A stretch of DNA of 64,000 nucleotides from Xenopus tropicalis (Eukaryota > Chordata > Amphibia > Anura > Pipidae), in assembly GCF_000004195.4 (NCBI RefSeq), contig NC_030681.2:141170006-141234005 (forward strand), given 5' to 3'. A program made the translations under genes and the position numbers. The stretch's first letter is position 1; each line of letters begins with the position of its first letter. The notes under the pieces are model-generated. The model did not search any database. It saw only the letters and a program-made list of their open reading frames with translations, and was not told the DNA's origin. Shown here in pieces: positions 32,689 to 44,005 of the stretch.

Positions 32689-34054
32689 AAGGTATACTGT
32701 ATATTTTCACATATATTCTTTTATTTCTAAGAAATGGCTACCTTTGCTTTTTGCCATTTTTTTTGCCATTTTTTGGTTTTGAAAATTAGACCTGGAAACT
32801 CTCAAAAGCAGCAAAACTGATTTCAGTAATTGAAGATTTGAGCTTTGGGCTAATGGCGCAGGGGTTATTTTATCCACTGGTGCCAGAAGAAAAGCAATGA
32901 CGCATGTACCATTAGCCTTATGGTAAGGATTGGTAAATAAAGAATAAAGGCACCAAAGTGGGAAAATATGGTCAATATCTAAATAAAAATTATTAGTATC
33001 ATTATTTTTCTAATTAAATAAACTAATTACCCTGGGTAGGTTTCAGTAAAAAGATGGGTTGTGGGGAAAGATGGGTTGTGGGGGAAGAAACATATTATGA
33101 TGTTCTTTAAAGAAGCAAATGGCAGAAGTAAATTGATTGGTGGCTGTAGAAACTGGGTGAGTGACTTCTAACAATAAAGAGCATATGCCATAATGATCAT
33201 TTAACAAGCCCGCCCAGTGACCCCTGTGGCTATCCAATTATCATTTATGGCACAAGAGTTGAACTCCATAAATAAGTCTTTTCTGGATTTCACTATATAA
33301 CGTATTTAATGATGGTATCATCCAGTGGATTAAAAGAAAGGATGACAGATCTTATATATCAAATCAAAATCAGCGAGTGATTTCCATGATGGCTGTAGAA
33401 ACCATTTCTGCTGATTTTTTTTAATGTCATGAGGGGTAGTTAGCAAGCCTACTCATGGAGATAATGTGCTGTCAGTTTTACATTAGGAAGTAAATGAATT
33501 TTCAGGTTCAGAACACAGGTGCCGTATGGTCTTCAGACGGACTGAGATGTAGCTGTTTTCTAATTGAGACGGCTTCATATCACAGTTTATAACTGGTAAG
33601 ACCATTAAATACTTTCAGTATCAATTAATTATGCAACAAGAATGAAATTGTGAACTTTATTTGCTGCAGAGAAGCATTTGACACTGCATAGAGACACTGA
33701 ATAGAGTAATAACAGTCCAAATCCACCATATGGAAGATGAAAAACTGGTAGCATCTCAATAAAAGTTGCCCAATTAGAAGTATAACCTCCAACCTGCTGA
33801 AAAACATGCAGCCCTAACCTGCCCCTGTTTTTTGTCTTTATACCATATTTTTGCCCAAAAATGGGAAAAATGCCAACACTACCCTACCATAAAACTTCCC
33901 TTGCTTATGGATCAAAGCCACACCCACAGCTCACCTTAAGTGTCATTTTCTATTCCCATTGCATAGTAGAATGACTTGTACCCCAGCGTACCCTCTTTGT
34001 CAGTACATTGAGGTCATGGTAGCCTTACTATATAACCTGTGCCACTGAACAGAG
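32689..34054. other. Single-copy-looking sequence
   Basis: It contains a local duplication of AAGATGGGTTGTGGGG at 33051-33081. Short open frames only. No repeat terminus is recognised. Confidence 0.4.
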
Positions 34055-34299
34055 TAAAGGTGGCCATACACGGGCCGATTCTAACTGCTGATATCGGTCC
34101 CTTAGACCAATTCGGCAGCTTATCGGGCCATGTATGGGCACTACTGATGGGCCTGCCCGACCGATATCGATCGGGCAGGTTAAAAAATGTAGTCAAAGTC
34201 GGTCCCTGAACCGACTTTGCCTATACCCGTTGTTATAATTAAACGACTGAATTAGCCTGTCGCCAAGCGAGCAGATCTGAAGGTGTATGGTCACCTTAA
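34055..34299 (+). mobile_element. AAGGTGGCCATACACGGG-family element
   Basis: The left end is TAAAGGTGGCCATACACGGG and the right end GTGTATGGTCACCTTAA. The interior has GATATCGGTCCCTTAGACC and GCCTGTCGCCAAGCGAGCAG. At 245 bp it is shorter than the copies at 10842 and 59045, with internal loss of the TTTGGCCCCAGGGCC block. Confidence 0.88.
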
Positions 34300-34589
34300 G
34301 TCCAAATCCACCAAATGGGAGGTTGTTACTTTAAAAAACTGGTAGTGTCTCGACACTGAGTCTGCGGTGTGAACAAAGTATCATGACATATGCTGTTGGG
34401 CCGTTGGCCAATAGAGATATTTTTGACCGTCCATTGATTGCAGAATCAACAGTAATTACACAGGCTTTAGTATTGAGTAGCTGCACTGGCTGACTCCACC
34501 GCCGGATATACATTGCTTTGGGTGGTTAAACATTGGGAATGTGGGCTTAGATCACAATATACTCTGGGTAAAATAAGGTTGTTTCCAAA

Positions 34590-35150
34590 TACACATCAGA
34601 GTTTCTCCAGCAGAATCCTGCATTGAAATCCATTTCTCCAAAACCCAAACATATTTTTTTTATATTTAATTTTGAAATTACACATGGGGCTAGCCATATT
34701 CTTCATTTCCCAGGGTGCCACAGCCATGTGACCTTTGTTATGCTAAACTTCAGGCACACTTTACTGCTGTGCTGCAAGTTGGAGTGATGTCCCTCCCCTC
34801 CCCCCCAGCAGCCGATCAGCAGAACAATGGGAAGGGAGCAAGATAGCAGCTCCCAGTAGGTATAAGAATAGCAATCAATAGTAAGAAATCCAAGTCTGGC
34901 TTGGGACTCCTCCAGTTACATGGGAGTAGGAGAAACAATAGGTTAGCTGAAAGCAGTTCTAATGTGTAGCGCTGGCTGAAAGCTCAGACTCAGGTACAAT
35001 GCACTGAGATGGCGCCTACACACCAATATTACAGCTACAAATACATTTGTTGGTTCAAGAATAATATTTTAAATGGTAGAGTGAATTATTTTCTGTGTAA
35101 ACAGTGTAATTTAGAAATAATAAGTATACCTCAATAATTATGACAGTATC
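34590..35150 (+). repeat. Dispersed repeat shared with 55350-55880
   Basis: From CCAGCAGAATCCTGCATTG to about AATAATTATGACAGTATC the segment is colinear with the later copy. The match includes GCTGGCTGAAAGCTCAGACT and TTACATGGGAGTAGGAGAAA. The copies differ by scattered bases and a short indel after GAACAATGGG. I recognise the CCAGCAGAAT(C/T)CTGCA block as a common Xenopus repeat. No terminus is defined here. Confidence 0.8.
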
Positions 35151-35450
35151 GTTTTATTTGCTATGACTGCCTACTCATCTCACATTGAGCCATCCCCCTA
35201 CAAGTAAAAGTATTGTGTATCTAATACAATCATTAACCAAACCATTGCAGAACAGTTTTTTGTCAAGTAAAAGAGTGAAACCAGTGAGACCAGTGAGAAA
35301 GAGATACTTATCCACTTTGCCAGGACCTGACATATCATGGAGTGGATTATATTAAGTTGATGAAGTCATGCAAAGAAGCCCATGGAGACAATGGACAGGC
35401 CTGAAGCCATAGATACCATATGCTTTGAAGGACCATCTCCAGCCCACTGA
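35151..35450. other. Single-copy-looking sequence
   Basis: Nothing is recognised. Confidence 0.35.
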
Positions 35451-35575
35451 TCCTCATCATTTATTTATATAGCGCCAGCAAGTTACGTAGCCATTTTTTA
35501 ATCATTTATAACAATCAGTGGATCAGAGGGCCCTGCTCACAAGAACTTACAATCAAAAGTGTGAGGGTACAGTTA
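35451..35575 (-). repeat. Retroposon tail fragment (TATATAGCGCC...CTTACAATC)
   Basis: It contains TTTATTTATATAGCGCCAGC, then AGAGGGCCCTGCTCACAAGA and ACTTACAATC. These blocks appear complementary at 37067-37205 (GATTGTAAGCTCTTGCGAGC, AGGGCCCACTGATCC, GCTGTATAAATAAATGATG), so the two are opposite-orientation copies of one L2-like tail. Confidence 0.65.
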
Positions 35576-36649
35576 GCACATAAGAAGTTGCAACCAGTTG
35601 GAGATTCTTTATGGTCAGTTGACTTCTGATCAGTCAGTGTTTTTAATACCTTTCTTTAAACAGATGGGTGTTTAGAAAGGGTTTTTGAAGTTTGGAAGGA
35701 AGGGGAGAATCTGATTGGTTGAGTTCCAGAGACTGGCAAAAGCCTAAGAAAAGTCTTGGCTTTGGCAGAAGAAAAGTGCAAAAGACAGGTGCAATCTGCC
35801 ATATTGTTTGTCACTGCAATCCAAAACTGGAGGCTGCAAGGACAAACATGGGGCAGGCAGTAGGTAGGGGGTTCAATGGCTGCACCCACCAAGAGCTTAG
35901 TGATGCATGAGTTAGGGGCAGTTAGGGGCAGGTGAGGGAAACCCACGTGCCACCCCCCCCATTCAACCCCATGAATACAGAGCGGCCAAATGCTGGCGAT
36001 ATGTATTCATGGGAGGGTTGGGTACAGGTCTAGTTTTAAAGTGCAGAGACCTGCAGTAATTTCTCAACGTGCAGAGCAGGGGGCAAAGTGCAAAAAACAT
36101 GGCAGATTGTGCTTTTTTGCACTTTGTGTCCTTCTCTGCATGCAATAAATATCTCTTGTTGGTAACTTGAACACTTAAATACATATACAGAACATGTTAC
36201 ATGAGGCGAGTGTGCTTATCTTCCAGCTGCTCATTATATGCAAAATAAACATTCTATTCTGCTGAGGCAAGCAACATGGCAGCTCCCACTCACATACTGT
36301 ATATAAATAGTAAGATTTTAGACTAGGGGCATCATAGGGCTTTGCACATATAAATGCAAGTATGGATATAGAGAAATCATATTCTGCATATCCATAGCAA
36401 TCTATTCACCTGTTTTAATAACTTTCAAATCTATTATAATCGTATTTGCCATTGCCACCAATTGACAATAGTTCATACGGAATGATTGTATATATAGAAT
36501 GTTTTCTATCAAGCCCACTGAGCGGCAGGCACGACATGGGCACCGGGGGGTACAGGGAGTGCCTACAGCTCAGAAATAACCAGGGAAACAGAGAGAAATC
36601 TATGCAAGCACAGGCCGGTAGTCAGGTAAAACACAATCTTTAATGCATT
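35576..36649. other. Single-copy-looking sequence
   Basis: An open frame pair at 35656-35946 and 35692-35910 on opposite strands shows no domain. No transposon terminus is recognised. Confidence 0.35.
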
Positions 36650-37066
36650 AACCCAGCAGGGAAGCGAAATATTCCACCCAGAGCTAAACTGGAGCCGTGT
36701 TTACTGCGCCTTCATGACTATTTTATTGCTTTCAGCGCCGATTCCCAGACACTCACTTCCCACCGGTGCAATCCCATGGCATTTGTTTTTCTAACACTGT
36801 TTGTGTGTATTTTGCCATTAATAAAGATGCGTCTGTATACGATTCTGTCAGATTATCTAGTAGGAGTTATTGTATTAGAAATAACAGAGCGGTGGCGAAC
36901 CCTGAGTCCCCCCGGGGAGCCCAAATCCATAAATAATTAACAGTAATCCTGCCTGTACCGTTTCTAAATGGGCAACACTGGCCTGTGGCAAATATTTCAT
37001 AATTATACTTGGAATTATTTCTGTTACTTGGGCCCAATATGGTGTCTGCGGATATTCACACGGGAT
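36650..37066. other. Possible conserved non-coding block
   Basis: It is repeat-free and of even composition, with TTTTATTGCTTTCAGCGCCG, CCATTAATAAAGATGCG and CCATAAATAATTAACAG cores of homeodomain type. This is an impression only. No open frame fits an exon. Confidence 0.3.
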
Positions 37067-37205
37067 TTAGATTGTAAGCTCTTGCGAGCAGGGCCCACTG
37101 ATCCCATTTTTACTCTGATAAATTATTGAACCCTAATTCATTAAAAAATGAATGTCAAGTGCTGCTTAACTTGCTGGTGCTGTATAAATAAATGATGATG
37201 ATGAT
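37067..37205 (+). repeat. Retroposon tail fragment with (GAT)n end
   Basis: It starts TTAGATTGTAAGCTCTTGCG and ends TGCTGTATAAATAAATGATG followed by GATGATGATAA. The short 3' repeat is typical of L2-like LINE or SINE ends. It directly abuts the next MITE. Confidence 0.7.
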
Positions 37206-37231
37206 AAAATAATTGCAAAAGATAAATAAAA

Positions 37232-37533
37232 TAAAATTCGCAAAACTGCAAAAAATTTGCAAACTGCATCTGTCTCGCGATTTTTTTTTGTCGCCCGTGT
37301 CTATTTTTTTGTCGCCTGCGCTTTTTTTGATGCGACGCACCCTTTTTTTGCCACGACCGCACCCAATTTCATGCGACCATGCCCTTTTTTGTGCGACCGC
37401 ACCCAATTTGACGCACAACAAAAAAAATTCTGCGGCAAATTTTTCACAGAAGTTTCGCAAAACAATTCGCCAATGGTGAAATGTGGAAATTCGCTGCAAA
37501 TCTATGTCTGGCGAAAAAATTCGCTCATCGCTA
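37232..37533 (+). mobile_element. TAGTGATGAGCG-family hAT MITE, copy 9, left end lost
   Basis: The right end is GGCGAAAAAATTCGCTCATCGCTA. The interior has TTTTTGTCGCCCGTGTCTAT and units like CGACCGCACCCAATTTGACG. The left terminus is replaced by the AT-rich tail of the preceding retroposon. Confidence 0.85.
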
Positions 37534-37589
37534 GGGCTGGGTTCTAGAGGTTTGGGCTGTCCGACATATTGCTGGACCCATAGGTTTGA

Positions 37590-38914
37590 GGCAGACTTTT
37601 CTCTGTAATAATAAAACAGTACCTGTACTTGATCCCAACTAAGATATAATTACCCCTTATTGGGGGCAGAACAGCCCTATTGGGTTTATTTAATGGTTAA
37701 ATGATTCCCTTTTCTCTGTAATAATAAAACAGTACCTGTACTTGATCCCAACTAAGATATAATTACCCCTTATTGGGGGCAGAACAGCCCTATTGGGTTT
37801 ATTTAATGGTTAAATGATTCCCTTTTCTCTGTAATAATAAAACAGTACCTGTACTTGATCCCAACTAAGATATAATTACCCCTTATTGGGGCAGAACAGC
37901 CCTATTGGGTTTATTTAATGGTTAAATGATTCCCTTTTCTCTGTAATAATAAAACAGTACCTGTACTTGATCCCAACTAAGATATAATTACCCCTTATTG
38001 GGGGCAGAACAGCCCTATTGGGTTTATTTCATGGTTAAATGATTCCCTTTTCTCTGTAATAATAAAACATTACCTTGTACTTGATTCCAACTAAGATATA
38101 ATTACCCCTTATTGGGGCAGAACAGCCCTATTGGGTTTATTTAATGGTTAAATGATTCCCTTTTCTCTGTAATAATAAAACAGTACCTGTACTTGATCCC
38201 AACTAAGATATAATTACCCCTTATTGGGGGGCAGAACAGCCCTATTGGGTTTATTTAATGGTTAAATGATTCCCTTTTCTCTGTAATAATAAAACAGTAC
38301 CTGTACTTGATCCCAACTAAGATATAATTACCCCTTATTGGGGGCAGAACAGCCCTATTGGGTTTATTTCATGGTTAAATGATTCCCTTTTCTCTGTAAT
38401 AATAAAACATTACCTTGTACTTGATTCCAACTAAGATATAATTACCCCTTATTGGGGCAGAACAGCCCTATTGGGTTTATTTAATGGTTAAATGATTCCC
38501 TTTTCTCTGTAATAATAAAACAGTACCTGTACTTGATCCCAACTAAGATATAATTACCCCTTATTGGGGGGCAGAACAGCCCTATTGGGTTTATTTAATG
38601 GTTAAATGATTCCCTTTTCTCTGTAATAATAAAACAGTACCTGTACTTGATCCCAACTAAGATATAATTACCCCTTATTGGGGGCAGAACAATCCTATTG
38701 GGTTTATTTAATGGTTAAATGAATCCCTTTTCTCTGTAATAATAAAACAGTACCTGTACTTGATCCCAACTAAGATATAATTACCCCTTATTGGGGGCAG
38801 AACAGCCCTATTGGGTTTATTTAATGGTTAAATGATTTTGATTTTGACAGAAAAACCTGTTATCTGGAAACCTCCTGGTTCTGAGCATTCTGGATAACAG
38901 GTCCCATACCTGTA
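37590..38914 (+). mobile_element. ACAGGTATGGGA-family MITE with 11-unit array (copy C), left end lost
   Basis: The array of eleven units (CTCTGTAATAATAAAACA near 37600 to 38728) starts abruptly within a unit. No left terminal repeat is seen, only TTGAGGCAGACTTTTCTCTG. The right end is intact: TGGATAACAGGTCCCATACC followed by TGTA. Units vary by GGGG/GGGGG/GGGGGG before CAGAAC (112, 113 and 114 bp). A three-unit block is duplicated (see the repeat entry at 37991). Confidence 0.93.
37991..38670 (+). repeat. 340-bp three-unit duplication inside the 113-bp array
   Basis: The variant AACATTACCTTGTACTTGAT occurs at about 38066 and again 340 bp later. Both are preceded by TTTATTTCATGGTTAAATG and followed by a GGGGCAG unit and then a GGGGGGCAG unit. 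340 equals 112+114+114. Block edges are approximate because neighbouring units are identical. Confidence 0.88.
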
Positions 38915-40422
38915 CTCAGAGACTGACCTAGAATTGTTCCCAATATCTCTGTTATTGCCAAAAGAAAGTGAAAGCCTAAATTTCAAAAAGTAGAAACTGG
39001 CACAACATAATATCATGTTCTCACAGGCAATCTGAGCAAAGGCCACACTGGATAACACATTTCTCAGTATCACAATGCTGTATCGGTTGGTATAAAAACC
39101 CGGAATTGGAAAAAAAACAGATTTTTCAGAAGTGACCAAAACACAAACATTTAACAAATATGCAGAACTTTTTCTGCTTTCATGGCTAAAATGATGAAAA
39201 TAACAACCCGCATCATAATTATTTCACCCAGATGCCAACATTCATTTCAAACTTTGCGTTGCATGAAACTGGGAAGACTCTGCTCCTTCCTGCTGGGGAC
39301 CCACCACAATTGCTTTCCGAAGGAATTAGTCTCCGGGGAGGGATTTGCCTGCAGATTTATAAACGTTGACAATGACCTTAAACTGTTAGCGCTGGAACGG
39401 AACCCATCGGCACAGTTTCCTAACAAATGTTAGAGGGGTACTTGAAAGCGCCGGCATTCATTAGGGAGCAAATGGGCGACAGCTGAGAGGCAGATAAAGA
39501 ACCCCCCCTAAAATAATAGATCCCTCCTTAGAATACTAATCTGCAACTTTTTATGCATTTGATTTAGAACCACAAACAATGGATACACAACTGAAAATGG
39601 ATATGGCTAGCTGTAACTATAAATCTGCTTGTGTTTAATTAGCATTAAAATGAATTAAAAGAAAAGCAAAGGAGGCAATGTGCCCCTGGGCACCTCCAAA
39701 CAGCCATTAAGGGCCTCCCCTTGCTAACTGTCATGTCCCTGATGACCTTGCTTGGCAAGTGGAGCTGAAAATGAAGCCCAGGATGGCAACCGACAGGACT
39801 AAATGTCATCATTTATAAATACATTTACATTTAATACATTTGCCCAGATTTGTTTATCTATTTTACTGGATTTGTATCCCATATATGTTTCCAAAACTCA
39901 GTATTATGGTTAGAGGGTAGGGCTGGAATGAAATGATTGTGCTTCACGTTAGCATTTTGGAAAAAGTTATAGTAAAGCAACAAAAAATTTCAAATTTTGA
40001 TCAAAATTCAAAACTACTTTTGCAGTTGCATGTTTTTTGTTCTTATCCGCAAGGATAGGAAAAAAAAAATTGTAAAAATTGCAATAAAAACACAGTCACG
40101 TTGAAAATGAAATTGTTCCATTCATTTTTACAAATTCAACAAAAAAACAGGAAAACTCAAGTTATAGAAAGCTACTCCCTAATGAAAGTGTTTTTGTCAT
40201 TATTCTACCGGCGAAAATACAACTTAGTGACGTCAGCAAGATATAATAAACCTGAGAACAGTTAATACAAAGAGGAAAAACCATTTTGCTTTGAGTTCTG
40301 AATTCCCTGTTTCATTGTTTTTTTCTGGCATCAGTTTTTGCTAAATTTGTGTTTCATAGGATGGATAATCTATAATGGGGATTTACGACTGCGAGCATGG
40401 TTGTGGTCCCATTCGTTAAAGG
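38915..40422. other. Single-copy sequence with possible conserved block and an AT-rich relic
   Basis: About 39180-39480 and 39690-39800 look constrained (CATCATAATTATTTCACCC, CCTTGCTTGGCAAGTGGAGC). The 83-codon frame at 39182-39433 has no domain I know. About 39960-40190 is an AT-rich near-palindromic repeat relic. No exon is supported. Confidence 0.35.
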
Positions 40423-41658
40423 TACAGGTATGGGATCTGTCATCCGGAAACCGTATATCCAGAAAGCTCTGAATTACGGAAAGCCCGTCTCCCATAGACT
40501 CTATTTTAATCAAATAATTCATATTTTTAAAACTGATTTCCTTTTTCTCTGTAAAAATAAAACAGTACCTGTACTTGATCCCAACTAAGATATAATTACC
40601 CCTTATTGGGGGCAGAACAGCCCTATTGGGTTTATTTAATGGTTAAATGATTCCCTTTTCTCTGTAATAATAAAACAGTACCTGTACTTGATCCCAACTA
40701 AGATATAATTACCCCTTATTGGGGGCAGAACAGTCCTATTGGGTTTATTTAATGGTTAAATGATTCCCTTTTCTCTGTAATAATAAAACAGTACCTGTAC
40801 TTGATCCCAACTAAGATATAATTACCCCTTATTGGGGGCAGAACAGCCCTATTGGGTTTATTTAATGGTTAAATGATTCCCTTTTCTCTGTAATAATAAA
40901 ACAGTACCTGTACTTGATCCCAACTAAGATATAATTACCCCTTATTGGGGGCAGAACAGTCCTATTGGGTTTATTTAATGGTTAAATGATTCCCTTTTCT
41001 CTGTAATAATAAAACAGTACCTGTACTTGATCCCAACTAAGATATAATTACCCCTTATTGGGGGCAGAACAGCCCTATTGGGTTTATTTAATGGTTAAAT
41101 GATTCCCTTTTCTCTGTAATAATAAAACAGTACCTGTACTTGATCCCAACTAAGATATAATTACCCCTTATTGGGGGCAGAACAGCCCTATTGGGTTTAT
41201 TTAATGGTTAAATGATTCCCTTTTCTCTGTAATAATAAAACAGTACCTGTACTTGATCCCAACTAAGATATAATTACCCCTTATTGGGGGCAGAACAGCC
41301 CTATTGGGTTTATTTAATGGTTAAATGATTCCCTTTTCTCTGTAATAATAAAACAGTACCTGTACTTGATCCCAACTAAGATATAATTACCCCTTATTGG
41401 GGGCAGAACAATCCTATTGGGTTTATTTAATGGTTAAATGATTCCCTTTTCTCTGTAATAATAAAACAGAACCTTTTAATTGATCCCAACTAAGATATAA
41501 TTAATCCTTATTGGATGCAAAACAATCCTATTGGGTTTAATTAATGTTTTATTGATTTTTTAGTAGACTTAAGGTATGGAGATCCAAATTACGGAAAGAC
41601 CCCTTATCCGGAATACCCTTGGTCCCAAGCATTCTGGATAATGGGCGCTATACCTGTA
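40423..41658 (+). mobile_element. ACAGGTATGGGA-family MITE with nine-unit array (copy D), complete
   Basis: This is the best complete copy. The left end is TACAGGTATGGGATCTGTCA and the right end GGGCGCTATACCTGTA, both flanked by TA. There are nine units of 113 bp between 40541 and about 41560. The first unit (CTGTAAAAATAAAACAG) and last unit (AATCCTTATTGGATGCAAAA) are divergent, the inner ones nearly identical. CAGTCC and CAGCCC variants alternate in the first units (40731 and 40957 are 226 bp apart). Confidence 0.96.
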
Positions 41659-42068
41659 CTTCAAAATGAGCTCCTTGCCCATCCGTATAGTTGTGCTCAG
41701 CGCTGCTCAGTCCTTCCTTTCTCCTGTTTCAAACTCAACACTGTTGCACCTATTGATGCAGAGTAACCATGGAGCTACAGCCACCTCCGGACCAGGGGAT
41801 AACGCCAGGGATCCCTTAGCACCCTGTGTTAATGGGTGCAGAGCACTTGTGCCAAAGAACAGGATACAGAAGTCATTTGCATGACAAACACTGAAACTGG
41901 GCTTCAGTGTAACTGTGTTCATTTTGATCCATTGTCTCCAATTTCATCAGCTGCAACACAACTGCTCTAGAATTCTGGGGAAAAATGCAAAATGAAGTTT
42001 CTTTTGCTTCTAGCCTACACATAATGGAAGATGCAGACGTTCCAAATAAAGTGAGTGCATAATTACAG
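41659..42068. other. Single-copy-looking sequence
   Basis: Overlapping short frames on both strands, none recognisable. Confidence 0.35.
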
Positions 42069-42076
42069 CTCTGGGG

Positions 42077-42514
42077 TAGTGATGAGCGAATCTGTTCCAT
42101 TTCGCTTCGGCAAAAAAAATTAGAAACGACAGTAATATTTGAAACAGGCATTTTTTTTGCCACGACCACACCTATTTTGACGCGACTGCACCCAATTTGA
42201 TGCGACCGGGCCTATTTGGACGTGACCGCACCCAATTTGATGCGACCGGGCCTATTTGGACGCGACCGCACCCAATTTGATGCGACCGGGCCTATTTGGA
42301 TGCGACCGCACCCAATTTGATGCGACCGGGCCTATTTGGACGCGACCGGGCCTATTTGGACGCGACTGCACCCAATTTGATTTGCAACTGTGTCTTTTTT
42401 GGACGCATACCAAATTTTTCTGCGGTGAATTTTTGCTGAAGTTTTGCAAACCAATGGCGAAATGCGGAAATTTGCTGCGAATCAATGCCTGGTGAAAAAA
42501 TTCGCTCATCACTA
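42077..42514 (+). mobile_element. TAGTGATGAGCG-family hAT MITE with 40-bp array, copy 10
   Basis: The ends are TAGTGATGAGCGAATCTG and AAATTCGCTCATCACTA, flanked by CTCTGGGG (42069-42076) and CTCTGTGG (42515-42522), 7 of 8 matching. The array at 42170-42385 has a 40-bp period made of two related 20-bp halves, TGCGACCGGGCCTATTTGGA and CGCGACCGCACCCAATTTGA. These are unlike the 21-bp units of copies 1-3. Confidence 0.95.
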
Positions 42515-42720
42515 CTCTGTGGTCTTGGGAATAGTCCTGGGCAGAGCACTAAAGACTATGTACAGAGTTTACATATGTTCAGACCCTGCCTGGGTGGGTT
42601 TCTCTGCCCTTACTTCCTCCCCATTTAAAAAATATAATTAGCTTGAAAGTGACCCTAGGGCATGTGTGCCGTTATACGGAAACTAATAAATAATCTCAAT
42701 AAGAACTGTCTCTCTAAAAA

Positions 42721-42944
42721 CAGTGATCCCCAACCAGTGGCTCACAAGCAACATGTTGCTCCCCAACCCCTTGGATGTTGCTCCCTGTGGCCTCAAAGCA
42801 GGGGCTTATTTTTGAATTCCTGGCTTGGGGGCAAGTTTTGGTTGCATAAAATCCAGGGTAAACCCAAACAGAGCCTCCTGTAGGCTGCCAGTTCACATAT
42901 GGGCTCCCCAACTTTTTCCATATTTGAATGTGGCTCACCAGTTA
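42721..42944 (+). mobile_element. CAGTGATCCCC-family hAT MITE, copy 7
   Basis: It starts CAGTGATCCCCAACCAGTGG and contains CAACATGTTGCTCCCC and TCCTGGCTTGGGGGCAAG. The right end is eroded after GTGGCTCACCAGTTAAAAAA. A diverged subfamily with a different middle (CAAACAGAGCCTCCTGTAGG). Confidence 0.85.
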
Positions 42945-44005
42945 AAAAAGAAACAATATAAAGGATAATCATATCCAAGTCTTATATTATATTGTTGTTT
43001 AATTAGGCCCGTAGCCTCCCTGTGTTTCCCCAGGGCCTCTCCTAGGACAAAAGCAGCCGTATATTTTTGTAAAATGATAATAGGTCAGACACATTATCGG
43101 TATGGGACATGTTCAGTGGTTACGTGTAACCAAACTCACGGCAATGTTAGTGAAACATGACTTTGTTTTTAATAAATTCTGCTTTCATTTACCCTTTCTA
43201 CATACATTTTACCGTCTTTGTCTTTCGTTTAAAAGTTCTTCTTTTTTTAAAGCCATTGAGCTCATATGGAGCCACGCCTCAGTGCATTGCAGATATTGCT
43301 GAAATTATCAGGCATTTCTCTTGTTCTTCTCCCTCCGAGGAACCTAAAACCTTTTAACCTCAAACATCTTATTAAAAGTCTTCTAACCCAGGCCTCTTGA
43401 ATGGGAAAAAAGGGGCCCGAGAAACAACTGGATTTGTTCTCTTCTATAATTCATTCACGCAGCCTGTAGTGTGTAGGGGAGGCCGGCTTTGATCTCCACG
43501 TCTGTTAATTGGATGGAAGTGAACTGTTCGCCTGTCACTTCTCTTTCTCTCCCACCCGCTACCTTAAGCGCTATCAGCGCACTACCGTTCTCACACCACT
43601 GAAAGGGAAATAATGAGTGATCTGTTGTTTGTTATAATGTTTAATCAATGCTTCCGCCTCACAAAAAAAGAAAAAAATCCACTCTAATGCCATTTCACAT
43701 GTTGGTTCTTCTACTTTTTCTGCAAGTGCCTCTCACCTATTCACTCTAGCATGGCCTAAATAGCAGCCTTAGGAAGGGTGTGTGGCGAGGCTGGGAGTCG
43801 TTGGGCCGCGCTTGATGATGTGCTAACACAAATTACAGAGCAGGCATTTAAAGCTGAAGGTGTAGAAAGAAAACCGAGCCGGTGGAAGTTCCATCTGGTA
43901 AAGTAACGCTTTGCCAAAAGCTTTCCCACTATCCAAAAAGACTTCCAAATTCAACCAAAAAGAGCAACGTTAACAAGGAAAAATATACAAATATGTGAAA
44001 TTAAA
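42945..44005. other. Single-copy sequence, possible conserved non-coding block
   Basis: About 43450-43900 is repeat-free with even composition (CTGTTAATTGGATGGAAG, CCGCTACCTTAAGCGCTATC) and could be constrained. No gene is seen. The 66-codon frames at 43102-43357 overlap in two phases and are not convincing. Confidence 0.35.

Noticed and set aside
37590..38836. Satellite or centromeric array
   Set aside because: Only about 1.2 kb, bounded by a MITE terminus, with sister copies of varying length dispersed in both orientations.
39182..39433. 83-codon frame as a small protein gene
   Set aside because: No domain, no initiation or splice context I can support; the interval looks more like non-coding conserved sequence.
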